Shown here: positions 61,432 to 64,000 of the stretch, piece by piece | Layout: each line of letters begins with the position of its first letter | How positions within the stretch are numbered: the first letter of the stretch is position 1 | Assembly: GCA_000508305.1 (NCBI GenBank) | Contig: CP006977.1 | Coordinates: 528,621-592,620 of the forward strand | DNA from: Sulfolobus acidocaldarius SUSAZ | Lineage (GTDB): Archaea > Thermoproteota > Thermoprotei_A > Sulfolobales > Sulfolobaceae | DNA: 64,000 nt | Direction: 5' to 3' | Notes under the pieces: generated by a model | What the model was told of the DNA's origin: nothing | What the model saw: the letters and a program-made list of their open reading frames with translations, nothing else | Database searches by the model: none | Program-made: the position numbers and the translations under genes

Positions 61432-62634
61432 CATTGTTTTACTTTCAAGTATTAGTTCTGATAATTTTGTCACAGAGCTTAACAGTTCATCTGTTATTCC
61501 TTCTACTTCTCTTTTGATTTCGGTAGTAATGTTTTCAGCTGCAAGTTGGACATTTGCTATTAGTGGATCATTTATAGGTCTACCAATTTGTCCTAATATT
61601 TCAACTTGTACTCCGTTTATTCCTTTAACATCCTTATGTACTTTTTGTGCTATAAGATTCGCCAATACATTATACAATTTTCCTACATGATTTACTGGAT
61701 TCTTACCCGCTGTGGCTTCAAGAGACATTGGTCTCATTGGTGTTATCAGACCTGTAGCTCTATTTCCACGTCCTGTCATACCGTCATCTCCATGTTCAGC
61801 AGAAGTTCCTGTCACAGTTAAGTATACGATCCCTTTATCAATCTTGTCACCTGTGTTAATATTTACCTTTACACTGTATTCAGGAGCAAGCTTTGATGCA
61901 AGATCTAGTATTTTCTGTTTAGCCTCCTCTTTTACCTGTAAATAATGATTTAAGTCATCTATTAATTGACTAATTGTAGCCATAGCTACAGTTAACTCTA
62001 TTTCCTTGCCTTTTCTTAGTCCCATCACTTTTATATCTTCGCCTATCTCAGGTATTTTAGATCTTATCTCTTTGGAATTTAACAATCTTTCAGTGCTTAA
62101 AACCAAATTTTCAAGTGTTGAATAAGGTGCAAATCCAACTCCAAAGCTCGTATCATTAGAAAGTGGAACTTGCTTGTTAGCCTCGAATAGTCCCACCAAA
62201 TCAGTCGAACCCTTACCTATTTTATAATCAACAACTACATGCTTTTCCACATCAAGATATCTGAAATTCTCCTTTATCCAGTCCTTTACACTTTCAATTA
62301 TAATTGTTCCGATAGGTATATTTTCAACTCCACTAGGTGTCTTAACCTCTGTTGTAGCTCTTCCAGATACAATTACGTAAATCGGTTGAACCACATCTCC
62401 TCCTTTATATTTAGGAGTTGCTTGTCCTCCTACTACTAGTGTTTTGTCCAAGTTGTGGTGTAATATTGTACCAAATGCTTTTAGATAATAAAGAGATAGT
62501 TTCCTACTAGCTTCCTCAGATGCCGAGTCAGCAATATAATCTGGGTGTCCTACTCCTTTTCTTTCTGCTAATTCAACTTCTAATTTATCAGGATTAGCCC
62601 AGTGACTTTGTTGTACATTTATATTTTTTGTCAT
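61423..62634 (-). CDS. mat: S-adenosylmethionine synthetase, archaeal type
   Basis: The archaeal MAT family is distant from bacterial Met[21 protein letters not shown] near the start, [13 protein letters not shown] near residue 70, [20 protein letters not shown] near residue 150 and [20 protein letters not shown] near residue 275 are its marks. It makes AdoMet from methionine and ATP. I chose ATG 62634 ([10 protein letters not shown]); the frame is open upstream to 62652. Confidence 0.96.
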   Translation of the reverse strand: MTKNINVQQSHWANPDKLEVELAERKGVGHPDYIADSASEEASRKLSLYYLKAFGTILHHNLDKTLVVGGQATPKYKGGDVVQPIYVIVSGRATTEVKTPSGVENIPIGTIIIESVKDWIKENFRYLDVEKHVVVDYKIGKGSTDLVGLFEANKQVPLSNDTSFGVGFAPYSTLENLVLSTERLLNSKEIRSKIPEIGEDIKVMGLRKGKEIELTVAMATISQLIDDLNHYLQVKEEAKQKILDLASKLAPEYSVKVNINTGDKIDKGIVYLTVTGTSAEHGDDGMTGRGNRATGLITPMRPMSLEATAGKNPVNHVGKLYNVLANLIAQKVHKDVKGINGVQVEILGQIGRPINDPLIANVQLAAENITTEIKREVEGITDELLSSVTKLSELILESKTMLF

Positions 62635-62667
62635 TAGGACTCCTCTTCTCATGAGTTTATTATAAAA

Positions 62668-62946
62668 TTATTTTTCCTTACCCATTATTGATTCATAGTC
62701 TATGCTTATAAATAGAATGTTACTTCCCCTAATAAGTACCCTTCCATATTTGGCAACTGGATCGCTAGTTCCTTCCCTATATTCAGTACAGTCCTTTAAT
62801 ACTAAGTTCATTGTTCCATCGCTTTGTTCTAATCTCCCAACATATTCCTCGCCATTTTTGAGTTTAACTAGCACGATTTTATTCAACGCTGTTTTCAAAC
62901 TCTTTAAAGGATTTTCTATCTTGGCTTGCACAGTAAGTCTCCTCAC
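62668..62946 (-). CDS. Sm-like archaeal protein (SmAP/Lsm)
   Basis: Sm1 motif: [29 protein letters not shown], cut here as [18 protein letters not shown] with DGTMNLVL; Sm2 motif: [14 protein letters not shown]. The protein forms heptameric rings that bind U-rich RNA. At 92 residues it has normal length with a short N-terminal extension. It lies 33 bp upstream of the MAT gene on the same strand. Confidence 0.95.
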   Translation of the reverse strand: MRRLTVQAKIENPLKSLKTALNKIVLVKLKNGEEYVGRLEQSDGTMNLVLKDCTEYREGTSDPVAKYGRVLIRGSNILFISIDYESIMGKEK

Positions 62947-63020
62947 TTTCTTTTTCTGATAATGTCTAATATAAAAGAGTTCTTATTTTTTCCTGTTCAC
63001 GTTAACTTACATAGTTTTAC

Positions 63021-63035
63021 GATGAATAGTATCGC
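63021..63035. promoter_or_regulatory. Short inverted repeat before the ArsR-type gene
   Basis: CGAT-7 nt-ATCG immediately upstream of the TATA-like element. The arms are only four bases, so this may be chance; an autoregulatory site is possible. Confidence 0.3.
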
Positions 63036-63065
63036 TTATAAATTTTTACAAATAATATAGCAGAT

Positions 63066-63362
63066 ATGGAATTAATATTGACTGAACCAGAGGACATAAT
63101 TAAAGTATCTAAGGCTCTCAGTGTAATGAGCAGAGTAAATATACTCAAGTTGGTTGCAGAAAAGCCAATGAGCGTAACCGAGTTAAGTGAGTTTCTTCAT
63201 ATGACAAAAGGGAATATAAGTAGCCAGTTAGCTGAACTAGAAGATGCAGGGCTAATTGAAATAAAATACGAAAATGGCATGAAAGGTATAAAGAAAATAG
63301 TGAAATCAAAATATACTACTATTGTCATATCTTTAAGCACTGGCGACACTAAGGAAGTTTAG
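63066..63362 (+). CDS. ArsR-type winged-helix transcription regulator
   Basis: The helix-turn-helix is [20 protein letters not shown] and [20 protein letters not shown], followed by the wing ([13 protein letters not shown]). The target is unknown. A TATA-like CTTATAAATT lies about 30 bp before the start, and the palindromic CGATGAATAGTATCG (63021-63035) just upstream could be its operator. The 3' end overlaps pyrG convergently by 30 bp. Confidence 0.88.
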   Translation: MELILTEPEDIIKVSKALSVMSRVNILKLVAEKPMSVTELSEFLHMTKGNISSQLAELEDAGLIEIKYENGMKGIKKIVKSKYTTIVISLSTGDTKEV

Positions 63363-64000
63363 GAAAACAGGAGAAGGTGATAAAGGTCTACTCTTGTACT
63401 CTGGATGTGCTTGAGTACCTAGGAAGAACTTATGGTTTTTCAATTCTATAATCTCAACCAATCCATTTTCACTTACACCTGATATTATCATACCGTATTT
63501 CTGAAGAAGATCAACATATTCAGGGTTCACCTCATATCTATGTCTATGTCTCTCATATATGTGTGGAGAATTGTATACAGAATATGCTAAAGTGCCCTCC
63601 TTTAGTATAATTTTTTGGGCTCCTAATCTCATGGTACCACCTACCTGAACTATTTTCTTTTGATTATCCAAGAGAGTTATAATCGGATACTTCGTAGTTG
63701 GATTTACTTCGGTCGTATTAGCCTCTTTTAATCCCAACACATTTCTAGCATATTCTACAATGGCTAGTTGCATTCCAAAACAAATGCCAAGAAATGGTAT
63801 GTTATTTTCTCTAGCAAATTTTATGGCTTGTATTTTTCCTTCCACGCCTCTGGATCCAAAGCCAGGTAAAACAATAATACCGTTAACGTCCTTAAGTTTA
63901 TTAATTTCATCTTCTGATTTTTCTAGGTCTGAAGACTCTACCCATACCAATGTGGGCTTTACTCTAAGTTTTGCAGCAGCGTGATAAATCGCTTCTTTAA
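63333..64000 (-). CDS. pyrG: CTP synthase, C-terminal part (runs off the window)
   Basis: The glutamine amidotransferase domain is visible: [20 protein letters not shown], the nucleophile in [38 protein letters not shown] and the catalytic histidine/glutamate in [20 protein letters not shown]. In frame upstream, [20 protein letters not shown] continues to base 64000, so the synthetase domain lies outside. It aminates UTP to CTP with glutamine-derived ammonia. Confidence 0.96.
   Translation of the reverse strand, partial: KEAIYHAAAKLRVKPTLVWVESSDLEKSEDEINKLKDVNGIIVLPGFGSRGVEGKIQAIKFARENNIPFLGICFGMQLAIVEYARNVLGLKEANTTEVNPTTKYPIITLLDNQKKIVQVGGTMRLGAQKIILKEGTLAYSVYNSPHIYERHRHRYEVNPEYVDLLQKYGMIISGVSENGLVEIIELKNHKFFLGTQAHPEYKSRPLSPSPVFLNFLSVASA

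Overview
The window looks like chromosomal DNA of a Sulfolobales crenarchaeon, most probably Sulfolobus acidocaldarius or a very close relative. The base composition is AT-rich. The machinery is archaeal: RadA, Orc1/Cdc6, Cdc48/SAV, FEN-1, an archaeal ATP-dependent DNA ligase, Sec61-beta, GGGP synthase, SmAP, aEF1B, S8e, L40e and SRP19. tRNA genes carry small introns. Genes are packed with many ATGA-type or longer overlaps, and TATA boxes sit about 25-30 bp before start codons, as expected for leaderless mRNAs. The species name is an inference from gene content and recalled gene order; no database was searched.

Layout. 1-7.5 kb: end of a siroheme-decarboxylase-like gene, pheA and ilvA, HIT, radA, a NIP7/PUA gene with an NSUN-type RNA methyltransferase, a divergent CYTH gene, an AdoMet hydrolase family gene and nadM. 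7.5-11.9 kb: DUF99, orc1/cdc6 and a replication origin with three ORB-like repeats, then tRNA-Ala(GGC) with an SSV-type integrase N-terminal relic at its 3' end, an MFS transporter and a SWIM-finger ORF. 12-16 kb: Elf1, GGGP synthase, secG, RNase P RNA, tsr3, a RAM-only protein, tiaS, tRNA-Val(CAC). 16-21.5 kb: poorly characterised genes, a PfkB kinase, a SIS-domain isomerase and a HerA/VirB4-like ATPase matching CedB of the crenarchaeal DNA-import system. 21.6-27.1 kb: the LysW lysine/arginine cluster (lysY, lysZ, lysM, lysW, lysX, lysJ, lysK) with a perfect palindrome before lysW. 27-32 kb: cis-prenyltransferase, S8e, SRP19, two intron-containing tRNA-Lys genes in a long inverted repeat around a GalE-like gene, a ThDP-fold protein, tRNA-Cys.

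32-40.5 kb: translation and information processing (L40e, a KH-like protein, AspRS, TruD, Pth2, Zn-ribbon protein, aEF1B, Cdc48, FEN-1). 40.5-46.2 kb: a tetrapyrrole operon (precorrin-2 dehydrogenase, hemA, hemB, hemL, hemC, hemD) giving uroporphyrinogen III and sirohydrochlorin. With the siroheme-decarboxylase-like gene at the left edge, this fits the siroheme-dependent archaeal heme route. 46.4-50.5 kb: phosphodiesterase and a two-gene FAD/[2Fe-2S] oxidoreductase. 50.5-56.9 kb: beta-CASP-type nuclease, DNA ligase, a C/D box sRNA candidate, dcd, an RHH coiled-coil protein, protein disulfide oxidoreductase, AMMECR1, Mut7-C. 56.9-64 kb: RqcH, RIO2, DUF460, MAT, SmAP, a winged-helix regulator and the C-terminal part of CTP synthase.

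The most notable observations are: (i) three conserved genes (pheA, tiaS, fen1) whose family N-termini lie upstream of any ATG/GTG/TTG and directly behind another gene's stop codon; (ii) the integrase relic whose frame continues through the antisense of tRNA-Ala; (iii) the inverted tRNA-Lys(UUU)/tRNA-Lys(CUU) pair with identical promoters and exons but different introns; (iv) an abrupt synonymous-codon switch inside cdc48; and (v) a ThDP-fold protein that seems to have lost its cofactor motif.
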